The position numbers and the translations under genes are program-made. A DNA stretch of 64,000 nt from Natronolimnohabitans sp. A-GB9. GTDB taxonomy: Archaea > Halobacteriota > Halobacteria > Halobacteriales > Natrialbaceae. The stretch spans positions 310,001 to 374,000 of the forward strand of contig NZ_JAVDDV010000002.1 of NCBI RefSeq assembly GCF_030848565.1, in the 5' to 3' direction. Shown here piece after piece: positions 42,804 through 51,959 of the stretch. Within the stretch, counting starts at the first letter, position 1. Each line of letters opens with the position of its first letter. The notes beneath the pieces were generated by a model. The model was not told where the DNA came from. It was given only the letters and a program-made list of their open reading frames with translations, and did not search any database.

Positions 42804-44042
42804 ATGAGTGGAATCGACGTCGAGCGGGTCGACGGGGCGGCCGACGAGGCGGACGACGACGACCACACCATCGAGGTGACGCCGACGGACTCCGTCGGTG
42901 ACGAACAGGAGACGATCGACGTGGAGCCGTCGGACGAGCCTATCGAGGGGCCCGACTACGTCCTCTACGGCGGGAAAGGTGGCGTCGGGAAGACGACGAT
43001 GGCCGCCGCGACCGCGCTGGACAGCGCCCGCGGCGGAACCAGCACGCTCGTCGTCTCGACGGATCCCGCCCACTCGCTGTCGGACACGTTCGAAACTGAC
43101 GTGCCCGCGGAACCCGCCCGCATCCGGGAAGACATCCCGCTCTACGCGGCCGAGATCGACCCCGAAGCCGCGATGGACCGCGGCGAGGCGGTTCTCGGCG
43201 ACGTCGGCGGCGACGACACCGCCGGGGAGACCGACGAGGCTGGCGGAGCCGGCGGTCCGTTCGGTGGCGGCACTGATGGCGGGGCCGGTGGCCCGTTCGG
43301 CGGTGGCGACGCCGGCGGAATGGGCGGTATGGGCGGTCTCGGCGAGATGCTCGGCGGCGAGTCGCCGATGGATGCCCTCTTCGGCGGTGCGATGCCCGGT
43401 GCCGACGAGGCCGCGGCGATGCAGTTGCTGCTCGAGTACATGGACGACCCCCGGTTCGAGCGCGTCGTCGTCGACACCGCGCCGACCGGACACACCCTTC
43501 GACTGCTGAAACTGCCGGAACTGATGGACTCGATGATGGGCCGGATCCTCACGTTCCGCCAGCGGATCAGTGGCATGCTCGAGGGAATGAAAGGGATGTT
43601 CCCCGGCCAGGAGGCGCCCGAAGAGGCCGGCGATCTCGAGGATTTAGAGGAGGTCCGCGAGCGTATCGAACGCCTCCGGGCGGCGCTGCAGGATCCCGCA
43701 CGGACGGACTTCCGGATCGTCATGGTCCCCGAGGAGATGAGCGTCTTCGAGTCCAAGCGACTCCGCGGCCAGCTCGAGGAGTTCGAGATCCCTGTCGGCA
43801 CCGTGGTCGTCAACCGCGTTATGGAACCGCTCTCGGACGTCACCGACGACGTCGACGGCGAGTTCCTCCAGCCGAATCTCGAGGACTGTGAGTTCTGCCA
43901 GCGCCGGTGGGACGTCCAGCAGTCCGCCCTCGCGGAGGCGCAGGAACTGTTCCGCGGCACCGAGGTGCGACGGGTCCCGCTGTTCGCACAAGAGGTTCGC
44001 GGCGAAGGCATGCTCGAGGTCGTCGCTGCCTGTCTGCGGTAG
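42804..44042 (+). CDS. Get3/ArsA-type ATPase with Gly-rich insert
   Basis: 412 residues from ATG 42804. Deviant Walker A GGKGGVGKTTMAA (about 55-67), switch I STDPAHSLSD, switch II VVVDTAPTGHTLRLL, and a zinc CxxC in EDCEFCQRRW near residue 362. Acidic N-terminal lead-in of 50 residues. Between residues 140 and 200 a Gly/Met-rich segment (GGAGGPFGGGTDGG, then GGMGGMGGLGEMLGG) resembles the client-binding Gly/Met region of TRC40/Get3. Probably a tail-anchored protein targeting factor; an arsenite pump role is less likely since no ArsB-type gene is near. Confidence 0.88.
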   Translation: MSGIDVERVDGAADEADDDDHTIEVTPTDSVGDEQETIDVEPSDEPIEGPDYVLYGGKGGVGKTTMAAATALDSARGGTSTLVVSTDPAHSLSDTFETDVPAEPARIREDIPLYAAEIDPEAAMDRGEAVLGDVGGDDTAGETDEAGGAGGPFGGGTDGGAGGPFGGGDAGGMGGMGGLGEMLGGESPMDALFGGAMPGADEAAAMQLLLEYMDDPRFERVVVDTAPTGHTLRLLKLPELMDSMMGRILTFRQRISGMLEGMKGMFPGQEAPEEAGDLEDLEEVRERIERLRAALQDPARTDFRIVMVPEEMSVFESKRLRGQLEEFEIPVGTVVVNRVMEPLSDVTDDVDGEFLQPNLEDCEFCQRRWDVQQSALAEAQELFRGTEVRRVPLFAQEVRGEGMLEVVAACLR

Positions 44043-44092
44043 GCACTGGCTTCCTGCTGTCGGACGAGACGATTCGTCCGGACCGCAGCCCG

Positions 44093-44563
44093 TTACTCCG
44101 TCTGTGACCCTTCCCCGGCGGGAACGACCGTCACCGGCCGATCACTCTCGAGGATCACCGCCTGTACGACGCTGCCGAACAGGACCTTCCCGACCGGCGA
44201 CCGTCGGCCGATCCCGAGGACGATCGCGTCGCTGTCGAATTCCTCGGCGGCCTCGAGGATCTTCTCGGCGGCGTCGCCGGTCGTCTCGCGGACCGTACAC
44301 TCGGCGTCGCTCGCCTCGAGTACGTCGACGACGGTCTCGACTGATGCCGGAAGGCGTTGTCCCGCTTTCGTCTCCTCCATCTCCTCGGCGTAGGTTTCAG
44401 AGAAGCCGCCAGCGGCCCACTCGGCGTCGCCAGTCGTCACTTCGTCGTGGACGTGTACGACGTCGACGGCGAGTTCGCCGTCAGCCGGAAGCTCGAGGAC
44501 GGCTTCGGCTTGGGCTCGCGCTCGCTTTGCGTTCTCGTCGACCGGAAGTAAAACGCGGTACAT
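44093..44563 (-). CDS. Universal stress protein (UspA family)
   Basis: 156 residues, one Usp domain: YRVLLPVDENAKRA at the N-terminus and the ATP-type loop GIGRRSPVGKVLFGSVVQAVIL (Gly-x2-Gly-x9-Gly-Ser-like, about 115-137). Cytoplasmic, usually dimeric nucleotide-binding stress protein. Convergent with the Get3 gene; a hairpin CGGACGA/TTCGTCCG lies near 44061-44080. Confidence 0.9.
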   Translation of the reverse strand: MYRVLLPVDENAKRARAQAEAVLELPADGELAVDVVHVHDEVTTGDAEWAAGGFSETYAEEMEETKAGQRLPASVETVVDVLEASDAECTVRETTGDAAEKILEAAEEFDSDAIVLGIGRRSPVGKVLFGSVVQAVILESDRPVTVVPAGEGSQTE

Positions 44564-44645
44564 GCTCCGACGTTCGGTTTCCGGAACCTAAAGTAGTTCT
44601 CTCTGCCGTCGTGGAACGTCTCTCTTGCCGGTCGATGTACGTGTC

Positions 44646-45842
44646 CTATTCCCGCATCGCTGGCTCGTCGATCGGCGGCTCGAGGCGAACGGCGTAAGCG
44701 AGCAAGACGGCTGCGAGGGCGGTGCCCGCGGCGAGAAACCACCACGAGCCCCGGTAGCCGACGGTGTCTGCGAGATAGCCAAACGCCGGTGGGGCGACGA
44801 CCGAACCGGCGACGAGCGAGAGCTGGCCGCCAGCGGTCGCGCCACCCATCTCGTCGCTGGTGACGAGCGTCGCCATGTAGGAGTAGTAGACGCCGGTGTT
44901 CCCGAGGACGAAAAAGCCAAGAACCGAAAAGGCAACGGCCGCGTTCAACGGGCCGTCGGTCGCGGCGACGGCAACGAACAGGAACGCGCCTGCAAGTGCC
45001 TGAACGATGAGAATCGCGCCGATTCGACGCTGCGGATCACCGGGTAAGTTGTCGCTGAGCCAGCCGCCGACGATGCGGCCGACGCTGCCGAACAACTGGA
45101 CGAGCGCGAGCACGATCCCGCCGAAGACGACAGAGGCACCGATCGCTTCCTCGACGTAGAGGACGGTGTAGCCGGTCGTCGTAAACAACGCGGCGCCGAG
45201 GAAGAAGCCGGCAGCGACGAGGGTTCGGTACGGACGGTTGCGTGAGAGCGACCGAAAGTCGGGGTACTCCGCCGTGTCACCGTCGCTCTCGATTCCGTAA
45301 CACAGTGCGAAGCAGACGGCGACGACGAGTCCGACGACGGCGGCGATCAGGAAGCCAGCCTGCCAGAAGAGTACACCCGCCAGTCCGGTCACGAGCAGCG
45401 CGCTGATCCCGCTGCCGGCAGTGACGCCGACCTGTTTGATCCCCATCGCGAGGTTTTGCCGACCTGCGGCGATGTTGTCGTAGATCGCTTTGTTCGTTCC
45501 CGGAATCGCCGTCGAATACAGTGATCCGAGAAAGAACGCAGCCGCGAGGAGGACACCGTAGGTGGGAGCGCCGGCAACCATCGCAGCGCCGGCCGCCAGT
45601 CCGACGAGTCCGAGCGTGAGCGTTCGCCCTTCCCCGAAGCGGTCGATCAGTGCTCCGACTGGAAGGAGCCAGACCGCATACCCCAGGGTCAGTGCCGTTA
45701 CGACGAAGCCGACGGTAAAGCGGGAGAGTCCGAACTCGTCGCGGAAAAACGGCGTCGCTGCAAACACCGTGTAGTAACAGATGCTCGCCGATACCTGCCA
45801 CGTCGTCACGAGCGATACCGTCTGCCAGTACGACCGGTCCAT
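44646..45842 (-). CDS. MFS transporter
   Basis: 398 residues from ATG 45842 with 12 predicted helices. The A-motif-like loop after helix 2 is GALIDRFGEGRTL; IGAILIVQALAG and GWLSDNLPGDPQRR mark the second half. It resembles the NNP/oxalate-formate-like general MFS group; substrate unknown. Upstream frame to 45944 is not needed. Confidence 0.9.
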   Translation of the reverse strand: MDRSYWQTVSLVTTWQVSASICYYTVFAATPFFRDEFGLSRFTVGFVVTALTLGYAVWLLPVGALIDRFGEGRTLTLGLVGLAAGAAMVAGAPTYGVLLAAAFFLGSLYSTAIPGTNKAIYDNIAAGRQNLAMGIKQVGVTAGSGISALLVTGLAGVLFWQAGFLIAAVVGLVVAVCFALCYGIESDGDTAEYPDFRSLSRNRPYRTLVAAGFFLGAALFTTTGYTVLYVEEAIGASVVFGGIVLALVQLFGSVGRIVGGWLSDNLPGDPQRRIGAILIVQALAGAFLFVAVAATDGPLNAAVAFSVLGFFVLGNTGVYYSYMATLVTSDEMGGATAGGQLSLVAGSVVAPPAFGYLADTVGYRGSWWFLAAGTALAAVLLAYAVRLEPPIDEPAMRE

Positions 45843-45928
45843 CGACGTCAGTGCTTGCTCGAGGACGCGTTTGACTGTCCCGATGGCGGAGACACGTTCC
45901 GGAACAGGGTCGCCACACGCGAACGCGA

Positions 45929-46303
45929 TCAGTCGCCGTCCCACTCGCCGCCGACGCGGTCGACCCCCATCATGTGTTCGCCGGGATGTTCGGTGAAGAC
46001 GACCTTCATGTTTTGTTCGGGGATGGCGAACGTCTCGCCGAGGTACTCTATCGTCTCGAGTGCGAACGCGCGCTTGCGCTCGAACGGGCGACCGCGACGA
46101 ATCTCGGCGTCCAGAAAGACGAGCGGTCCATCGACTGCGCGCCCGAGGTGAAGGTCGGCCGGGTCACGCTCGCGGATCGTCACCGCGACGTGGCCCGCCG
46201 TCGTCGCCATCTCCTCGGTATAACAGTCGGTTACGTACTCGGCGAGGGCCGTCTTCTCGTCGGCCGACAGCGACAGGGTCGTATCGAACTGGAGCAGCGG
46301 CAT
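45929..46303 (-). CDS. Tautomerase family protein
   Basis: 124 residues. Pro2 follows the initiator Met (MPLLQFDTTLSL), the catalytic base of the 4-oxalocrotonate tautomerase/MIF superfamily, and the fold runs through HVAVTIRERDPADLHLG to KMKVVFTEHPGEHMMG-like end (NMKVVFTEHPGEH). It is a double-length, MIF-like member by size. Substrate unknown. Located 86 bp upstream of the MFS gene on the same strand. Confidence 0.85.
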   Translation of the reverse strand: MPLLQFDTTLSLSADEKTALAEYVTDCYTEEMATTAGHVAVTIRERDPADLHLGRAVDGPLVFLDAEIRRGRPFERKRAFALETIEYLGETFAIPEQNMKVVFTEHPGEHMMGVDRVGGEWDGD

Positions 46304-46449
46304 GTCTCGACGAAGTTCACGGCCGGAGTTGTGTGTTCGGACTCGACGCCGACTGTGGCCGTCCGAGTGTCACAGATGCGTGTTCACTATCACCGAACGA
46401 CTGCTGCTACCATATAGCAACTTCTTTAATGTTTATTAACTTTAGTTGA

Positions 46450-46459
46450 TTGGTACCAA
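46450..46459. promoter_or_regulatory. TTGGTACCAA palindrome
   Basis: Perfect 10-bp palindrome about 45 bp upstream of the SLC13 TATA box in an AT-rich stretch. Possible regulator site. Confidence 0.3.
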
Positions 46460-46497
46460 GGTGATCGCTCAGTAGTACCACGGGACGGAATCGTTAG

Positions 46498-46506
46498 GGT
46501 TTATAC
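46498..46506 (+). promoter_or_regulatory. TATA box deciding the SLC13 start
   Basis: GGTTTATAC centred near 46503. Transcription would begin about 46529, so the ATG at 46510 would be lost and the ATG at 46531 becomes a leaderless start. Confidence 0.6.
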
Positions 46507-46530
46507 CCCATGTTAGTAACAAACGGAAAA

Positions 46531-48336
46531 ATGGTGAATAACCCTCCGAAAACCTATCAGGAGTTTATACAATACCTGTGGGCGTACCTGTGGCGACTCA
46601 ACGAGCAAACGAAAGCGTACCTCCGTCTCGACGGTCCCGCGATCGCACGGGATATGGACGACCTCTCGGAAGAGGAAAAACGCGTCGCGGAGCAGGCGTT
46701 CGCTGACGGTGGACAGGAACCGAACGACGGTACCGGTTCGGGTGGCGGAGCCGGCGGGAGTGGTGACGGCGACGGCCGAGGGAACGGCGATCGGAACCCC
46801 TTCGACGTCGGTGGATCGTACGGCCTCCGACAGAAGGTCGGATTCGTTCTCGGTCCGCTGCTGTTCGCCCTGATCTACTTCGCGCCGACGCCCGAGGGTC
46901 TCTCGCCCGAGGGACAGGCCGTCGCCGCCGTCACCGCGTGGGTGGCGATCTGGTGGATGTCCGAGGCGATCCCGATTCCGGCGACGTCGCTGCTTCCGAT
47001 TCCGCTGTTTCCGTTGACCGGCGCGTTACCGGTCGCGGATACGACGCCGTCGTACGGTCATCCCTTGATCTTCCTCTTCATGGGTGGGTTCTTCCTCGCG
47101 ATGGCGATGCAGCGGTGGGGGCTTCACCGTCGGATCGCCCTGCGGACGATCAAGGCCGTCGGTACCGAACCCTCGAGGCTCATCCTCGGGTTCATGCTGG
47201 CGACGGCGTTTCTCTCGATGTGGGTCTCCAACAGCGCGACCGTCATGATGATGGTGCCGATCGCGCTGGCAGTCATCTACCAGACTGCGGACCTGGTCGA
47301 CGAGACCGGTCTCGACATCGATACGAGCGAGGGGAACTTCTCGTTCGGTGTCGCACTAATGCTCTGTATCGCCTACGGTGCCTCCGTCGGTGGCGTCGCG
47401 ACGCTGATCGGCACGCCGCCGAACATCCTCTTTGCGGGCCAGGCTGGCGAACTCTTCGATACGTCGATCGGCTTCGCCGAGTGGATGCTCTACGGCGTCC
47501 CGATCTCGATCGTCGGCCTCGCGGCCGTCTACATCTACGTGACCCGCGTCGCGATCTCCCCGCAGTTCGATCAGCTCCCGATCGGTGCCGATACGATCGA
47601 CCGCGAACTCGAGGAACTCGGTTCGATGAGTTCCCAAGAGCGAATGGTGCTGGTCGTCTTCGTCGGCATGGCCGCAGCCTGGATCGGCGCCAGCCTGCTC
47701 GAGCCGGCGCTCGGAATCACGCCGCCTGACGACGCCGACACGATCGTCGCTATCGGCGGCGCGCTCGTCCTCTTTACCCTGCCGACGAAGACCGAGGACG
47801 GCGATCACACGTTCCTGCTCGACTGGACCAACGCCGTCGATATTCCCTGGGGAGTTATCCTCCTGTTCGGTGGTGGCCTCGCGATCGCCGCCGGCTTCGG
47901 TGACACCGGACTCGCCACCTGGATCGGTGAACAGCTCGAGCTGCTCGCAGGCGTCGAGATGGTCGTCATCTTGCTTGCCGTGGTCATGATGACCATCTTC
48001 CTGACCGAAGTGACCTCGAACACGGCGACGACGGCGATGTTGATGCCGATCCTCGCCGGTGTCGCGGTCGGTATCGGCGTCCACCCCTACGGACTCATGA
48101 TCGCGGGCGCGACCGCTGCCTCCTTCGCGTTCATGCTCCCGGTCGCGACGCCGCCGAACGCGATCGTCTTCGGCAGTGGCTACATCTCGCTCCCGCAGAT
48201 GGCTCGCGTCGGTGCCGGACTCAACGTGATCGGGATCATCCTGATCACGCTCGTCGCGCTCCTCTGGCTGCCGCTGGCCTGGGGGATCGACATCACGGCG
48301 CTTCCGACCGAATTCGTCGAAGCCTGGGATTCGTAG
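46531..48336 (+). CDS. SLC13/DASS-family anion transporter
   Basis: 601 residues from ATG 46531, chosen from TATA spacing (46510 is upstream of the likely mRNA start). A soluble acidic N-terminal ~100 residues with a Gly-rich linker (GTGSGGGAGGSGDGDG) precede 11-13 helices. Both substrate/Na+ motifs of the family are present: WVSNSATVMMMVPIAL in the first half and EVTSNTATTAMLMPIL in the second, with GTPPNILFAGQ and VATPPNAIVFGSG. It takes up dicarboxylates or other anions with Na+ (family knowledge). Confidence 0.93.
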   Translation: MVNNPPKTYQEFIQYLWAYLWRLNEQTKAYLRLDGPAIARDMDDLSEEEKRVAEQAFADGGQEPNDGTGSGGGAGGSGDGDGRGNGDRNPFDVGGSYGLRQKVGFVLGPLLFALIYFAPTPEGLSPEGQAVAAVTAWVAIWWMSEAIPIPATSLLPIPLFPLTGALPVADTTPSYGHPLIFLFMGGFFLAMAMQRWGLHRRIALRTIKAVGTEPSRLILGFMLATAFLSMWVSNSATVMMMVPIALAVIYQTADLVDETGLDIDTSEGNFSFGVALMLCIAYGASVGGVATLIGTPPNILFAGQAGELFDTSIGFAEWMLYGVPISIVGLAAVYIYVTRVAISPQFDQLPIGADTIDRELEELGSMSSQERMVLVVFVGMAAAWIGASLLEPALGITPPDDADTIVAIGGALVLFTLPTKTEDGDHTFLLDWTNAVDIPWGVILLFGGGLAIAAGFGDTGLATWIGEQLELLAGVEMVVILLAVVMMTIFLTEVTSNTATTAMLMPILAGVAVGIGVHPYGLMIAGATAASFAFMLPVATPPNAIVFGSGYISLPQMARVGAGLNVIGIILITLVALLWLPLAWGIDITALPTEFVEAWDS

Positions 48337-48405
48337 CGACCACACACTGCTTTTTCATCCGTTTCGTCTTCAACGTCCGTTGTGAATCGACGCCACTCCA
48401 TAATA

Positions 48406-48418
48406 TTACCAATGGTAA
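48406..48418. promoter_or_regulatory. TTACCA-A-TGGTAA palindrome
   Basis: Perfect 6-bp arms with 1-bp spacer, about 75 bp upstream of the small winged-helix gene; TAATATTACC just before it is TATA-like. Could be an autoregulatory site. Confidence 0.35.
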
Positions 48419-48491
48419 CTACGTTCCGACTGGCTGGGAACCGGGTGCACGGTTCATACTCCTGACCGAGTAAGTGATATCCGAGACCGGT

Positions 48492-48761
48492 ATGCCAGAC
48501 CGTGACCATCCCGACCAGACGCAGGCCGACGCGATCCTCGAGGCCCTCGAGGAGATCAGCCCGGCGACGATCGCCGAGTTGGCGACGATTCTCGAGGCGC
48601 ACCCGGTAACCGTCGAGCGTCGCTGTCGTGCCCTGCAACGGGCCGGGGAGATCCGTCAGTGCACGGGTGGCGTCTATACGCTCGCCGATCCCGATGCCCC
48701 ACGGGTGACGGCGATCACGGACGCATCCACCGACCAGCACTCGACGAACCCCGCTGACTGA
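48492..48761 (+). CDS. Small winged-helix protein
   Basis: 89 residues from ATG 48492. A single helix-turn-helix: AILEALEEISPATIAELATILEAHPVTVERRCRALQRAGEIRQ with YTLAD as wing. The size suggests a DNA-binding domain with no sensor part. It follows the SLC13 gene by 155 bp; regulation of it is only a guess. Confidence 0.75.
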   Translation: MPDRDHPDQTQADAILEALEEISPATIAELATILEAHPVTVERRCRALQRAGEIRQCTGGVYTLADPDAPRVTAITDASTDQHSTNPAD

Positions 48762-48971
48762 TCGACGCGCTCGAGCGGCGTGTGATTCGAACGGTCGTCC
48801 CATAGCCCCAACCGTTCGGTCGCTCCACCCAACCCAACAGCACTTCGCCTATCGACGCCGCTCAGACCGTCTGAATCGATCCCGAACGCTTTCCGCCGGT
48901 CACAACGTCGCTGGCAGCCGGCTCATGCGATCCAGTTTTCGTTCCCGTCCGTCGTAGAGCCGTCGGCGTGT

Positions 48972-49949
48972 TCAGACCAGTTTCCGTAACAGTCGGTAGC
49001 CGGCGTCACGCAGCGTATCCGGAAGGAATCGCGCGTAGACTCCGTACTGTGCGATCGGACCCACCGGATACCGGGCCGGCGGCTCTGGCGTCGTACTCGC
49101 GTCGAGAATCGCCGCTGCGACGTCGTCCGGGTCGGAGGCGAAGGGGCCGCCGCTCCCAGCGCCGATCAGTTGCATCTCGTCGTAAAGATCATACAGCGTC
49201 TCGTAGGCCGGCGTGCGCTCGTTTTCGGGAAGTTCCTCGTCGACACGGTCGGCGAAGTTCGTCTCGACCGGGCCCGGTTCGATCACGGTGACGTCGATGC
49301 CGAACTCCTCGACTTCCGCACGCAGGGAGTCACTCATCGCCTCGAGGGCGTGTTTCGAGCCCGCGTAGGCGCCCGACCCCGGGATCGAGATCCGCCCGAT
49401 GACACTCGAGACGTTGATAATCCGGCCGGCACCCTGAGCACGCATATGGGGCAATGCGGCACGAATGAGTCGGTGTGGCCCGTACACGTTGACGTCGAAC
49501 TGTCGATGGAGGTCCGACGTCGAGACGTCTTCCATCGGCCCCATCTGGGCGTAGCCGGCGTTGTTGACCAGACAGTCGATCGCGCCGCCGACCTCAACGA
49601 CGCGTTCGACGGTCCGTGCGACCTGGTCGGGGTCGGTGACGTCTAACTCGAGGGTCGTACAGCCGGCCTCCTCGAGGTCCTCGATGTCGTCGGTGCTCCG
49701 GGCCGTCGCGAACACCTGCCAGTCGTCTCGCAGGAAGGCGTTTGCGGTCGCGCGTCCGATCCCCGACGAGCAGCCGGTGATCAGCACGGATTTCTTGCGC
49801 GTATACCGGTCGCCCTCGTCGCCGACGTTCGTCGTCTCACTTCCTTCTCCTTCGTCGACACGATCGGCGTCCGTCTCGCGATCGTCTTCGACGACGGTAC
49901 CGTCCGGCCCGTCATCGTCGGTTCCCTCGACGTCCTCAGCGGTGGCCAT
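48972..49949 (-). CDS. Short-chain dehydrogenase with acidic N-terminal extension
   Basis: 325 residues from ATG 49949. The first ~55 residues are low-complexity Asp/Glu/Thr (EGTDDDGPDGTVVEDD). The SDR core then begins with SVLITGCSSGIGRATA (about 54-69), followed by VNNAGYAQMG, the catalytic Ser in NVSSVIG and YAGSKHALEAMSDSL (Tyr/Lys). Classical SDR of the retinol/sphinganine reductase-like group. The extension is unlike the other SDR in the window. Confidence 0.9.
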   Translation of the reverse strand: MATAEDVEGTDDDGPDGTVVEDDRETDADRVDEGEGSETTNVGDEGDRYTRKKSVLITGCSSGIGRATANAFLRDDWQVFATARSTDDIEDLEEAGCTTLELDVTDPDQVARTVERVVEVGGAIDCLVNNAGYAQMGPMEDVSTSDLHRQFDVNVYGPHRLIRAALPHMRAQGAGRIINVSSVIGRISIPGSGAYAGSKHALEAMSDSLRAEVEEFGIDVTVIEPGPVETNFADRVDEELPENERTPAYETLYDLYDEMQLIGAGSGGPFASDPDDVAAAILDASTTPEPPARYPVGPIAQYGVYARFLPDTLRDAGYRLLRKLV

Positions 49950-50143
49950 ACGTGACCGGTTCGAGAGGCGATACCTAAGTATCGACGGTTTGTCGCGCCC
50001 GCCGGACGTTCCAGTTGCGACGACAGTCGACCGCCCGCTTTCGACCCGGCAGTCGACGGATCGATAGCGGATACCAGTCTCCGAAACGGACACTCACGAC
50101 AGCTGACCGAGATATACACGGTACTGTGTCACGTACAACCAGT

Positions 50144-51046
50144 ATGAACGAGAACGAAACAGGGGAGGAGCGACCGATACTGGTTGCGGTCGCGAACCCC
50201 GACCACGCCGTCCAGCTCGTCCGGACTGGCGGTGACCTCGCTCGAGTGAACGACGGCGTCGTCCAGCTCGTCTCGGTCGTCGTGAAATCACACGAGTCGC
50301 CGTTTTCAGTGTACTCGGACGAGACGATCATCGAACGGTACTCGGCGAACAGCCGGGAGATCCTCGAAGGTGCGGTCGCCGCGGCCCCCGATGACGTCGA
50401 CGTCGATGACATGCTGGTCGTCAGTCGATCGCTCGTCGACGGCATCCTCACGGCGGTCGAGCGGACGAACGCACGGGCGCTCGTCGTCGGCTGGCGGGAA
50501 CGAGAGCGTCGAACGGACGCCGTACTGGGGACGACGGTCGATCGGCTCATCGAACGCGTCCCGTGTGATCTCTACGTCGAGCGGATCGGCCACGAGGCCG
50601 ACGGCGTCGACTCGGTCCTGGTTCCGGTCGCGGGTGGCCCACACGTCCGTCCGGCAGTCAGGGTCGCGAAGGCGATCGCCGCACGCAACGATGCGACCGT
50701 CCGTCTCCAGTCCGTCGCCGACGGCGAGACGGACGCGAAGACGGCACGCGAGTACCTTGCTCAGGCGGAGACGAGCTTCGAGGACGCGCCGGGACCGAGC
50801 GTTCGAACGGAGTCGCTGCTGCACGACGGAGACGATATCGCACAACGGCTGCTCGAGACCGCATCCGACCACGATGTCCTCGTTTTCGGCGCGACACGAC
50901 ACGGTGCGCTTCATCGCCGGCTCGTCGGGTCGATTCCACAACGGGTGACGCGTCGAACGGACCGAACGGTCATTCTCGCTCGCGACGGGAACACCGTCCG
51001 CGGGCCCATCCTCCAGCAGATCCGACAGCTCATTCCCTCGGCGTGA
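50144..51046 (+). CDS. Two-domain universal stress protein
   Basis: 300 residues from ATG 50144. Two Usp modules: RPILVAVANPDHAVQLVR to PCDLYVERIG, and SVLVPVAGGPHVRPAVRVAKAIAARN to RTDRTVILARDG. The second keeps the nucleotide loop GATRHGALHRRLVGSIP. Its layout resembles the Usp tails fused to transporters in haloarchaea, including the permease at 35838, but here it stands alone. Divergent from the SDR gene. Confidence 0.88.
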   Translation: MNENETGEERPILVAVANPDHAVQLVRTGGDLARVNDGVVQLVSVVVKSHESPFSVYSDETIIERYSANSREILEGAVAAAPDDVDVDDMLVVSRSLVDGILTAVERTNARALVVGWRERERRTDAVLGTTVDRLIERVPCDLYVERIGHEADGVDSVLVPVAGGPHVRPAVRVAKAIAARNDATVRLQSVADGETDAKTAREYLAQAETSFEDAPGPSVRTESLLHDGDDIAQRLLETASDHDVLVFGATRHGALHRRLVGSIPQRVTRRTDRTVILARDGNTVRGPILQQIRQLIPSA

Positions 51047-51104
51047 CGGGCGTCTCCCAGGAGATCGACTCTCGAGGTGGCGACCGTCTCTTTATCTTGA
51101 GCCA

Positions 51105-51902
51105 TCAACGGGCTCCGGTGAGCTCTCGCTTTGCCTCGTCGGCGTAGCTGTCTGCCAGCCGGACGGGGTCGGGGAGTTTGTACGACGAAGCGAGCGCGAG
51201 GGCGATGTCGGCCGCCGTCTCGGGGCCGACGCGGTGGCCCGGACTCACGTACAGTGGGTTGATGTGCCGGTTCGAGGAGTCGTACTGGCGCGTCTGGACG
51301 GCATAGCCAAGCAGCGTTCCATCCGGGGCGTCGACCCGGCCGTTGGCTTCGATCGGGACGCGGGCCCCTTCCGCGAGGTTCTCGAGGTCTCCCCGTGGTG
51401 AGCCACAGAGCAGGCTCTTCGCGACGCCGATACTGGGGACGTCCCGAACGACGCCCATGTGCGTCGCGATTCCGGCCTGCCGGAAGTGAATACGGCCGCT
51501 GCCGTCGAACAGACAGAGGTCCGGGTCGACCGACAGCTCCTCGAGCGCCGCGAGGATCGGCTGGCCTTCACGAAAGGAGAGCAGGCCCGGGATGTAGGGG
51601 ATCTCGAGGGATGTCACCGCGTGGACGCGTTCGACGACGTCCTCGCCGCGCATGGCGACGACGGCCGAAAGCGCACGATCCTGCTCGCCCGCCTCGTTCG
51701 TCAGAAAGGACTGGTCGACGCCGACGACGACCGGCGGGTCGTCGGGGCTCGAGGCCGCCGCGAGGGGGTCACCGAGCGTCGCGGGATCGAAATCGACGTC
51801 GTCCTCGAAGACCGCTACATCGGCGATGTCACGCTGCAGGGCCTCCATGTCGTCGCGCTCGAGGCCGGGGTCGGGTGCCAAATCGGGCCGTGGTGGGGCC
51901 AT
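51105..51902 (-). CDS. nfi: Endonuclease V (deoxyinosine 3' endonuclease)
   Basis: 265 residues. Catalytic Asp in VVGVDQSF (about 60-67), the PYxxG wedge-like EIPYIPGLLSFREG, the second Asp in CLFDGSGRIHFRQAGIATHMGV, and SIGVAKSLLCG. It cuts near deoxyinosine in DNA, starting repair of deaminated adenine. The N-terminal 40 residues are acidic and extra. Convergent with the two-domain Usp gene. Confidence 0.93.
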   Translation of the reverse strand: MAPPRPDLAPDPGLERDDMEALQRDIADVAVFEDDVDFDPATLGDPLAAASSPDDPPVVVGVDQSFLTNEAGEQDRALSAVVAMRGEDVVERVHAVTSLEIPYIPGLLSFREGQPILAALEELSVDPDLCLFDGSGRIHFRQAGIATHMGVVRDVPSIGVAKSLLCGSPRGDLENLAEGARVPIEANGRVDAPDGTLLGYAVQTRQYDSSNRHINPLYVSPGHRVGPETAADIALALASSYKLPDPVRLADSYADEAKRELTGAR

Positions 51903-51959
51903 CAGTGTTGGCGTTGGAAACGAGTGAAAATCAGTGTCGGGGTTGCGACGGCGAGTGGT

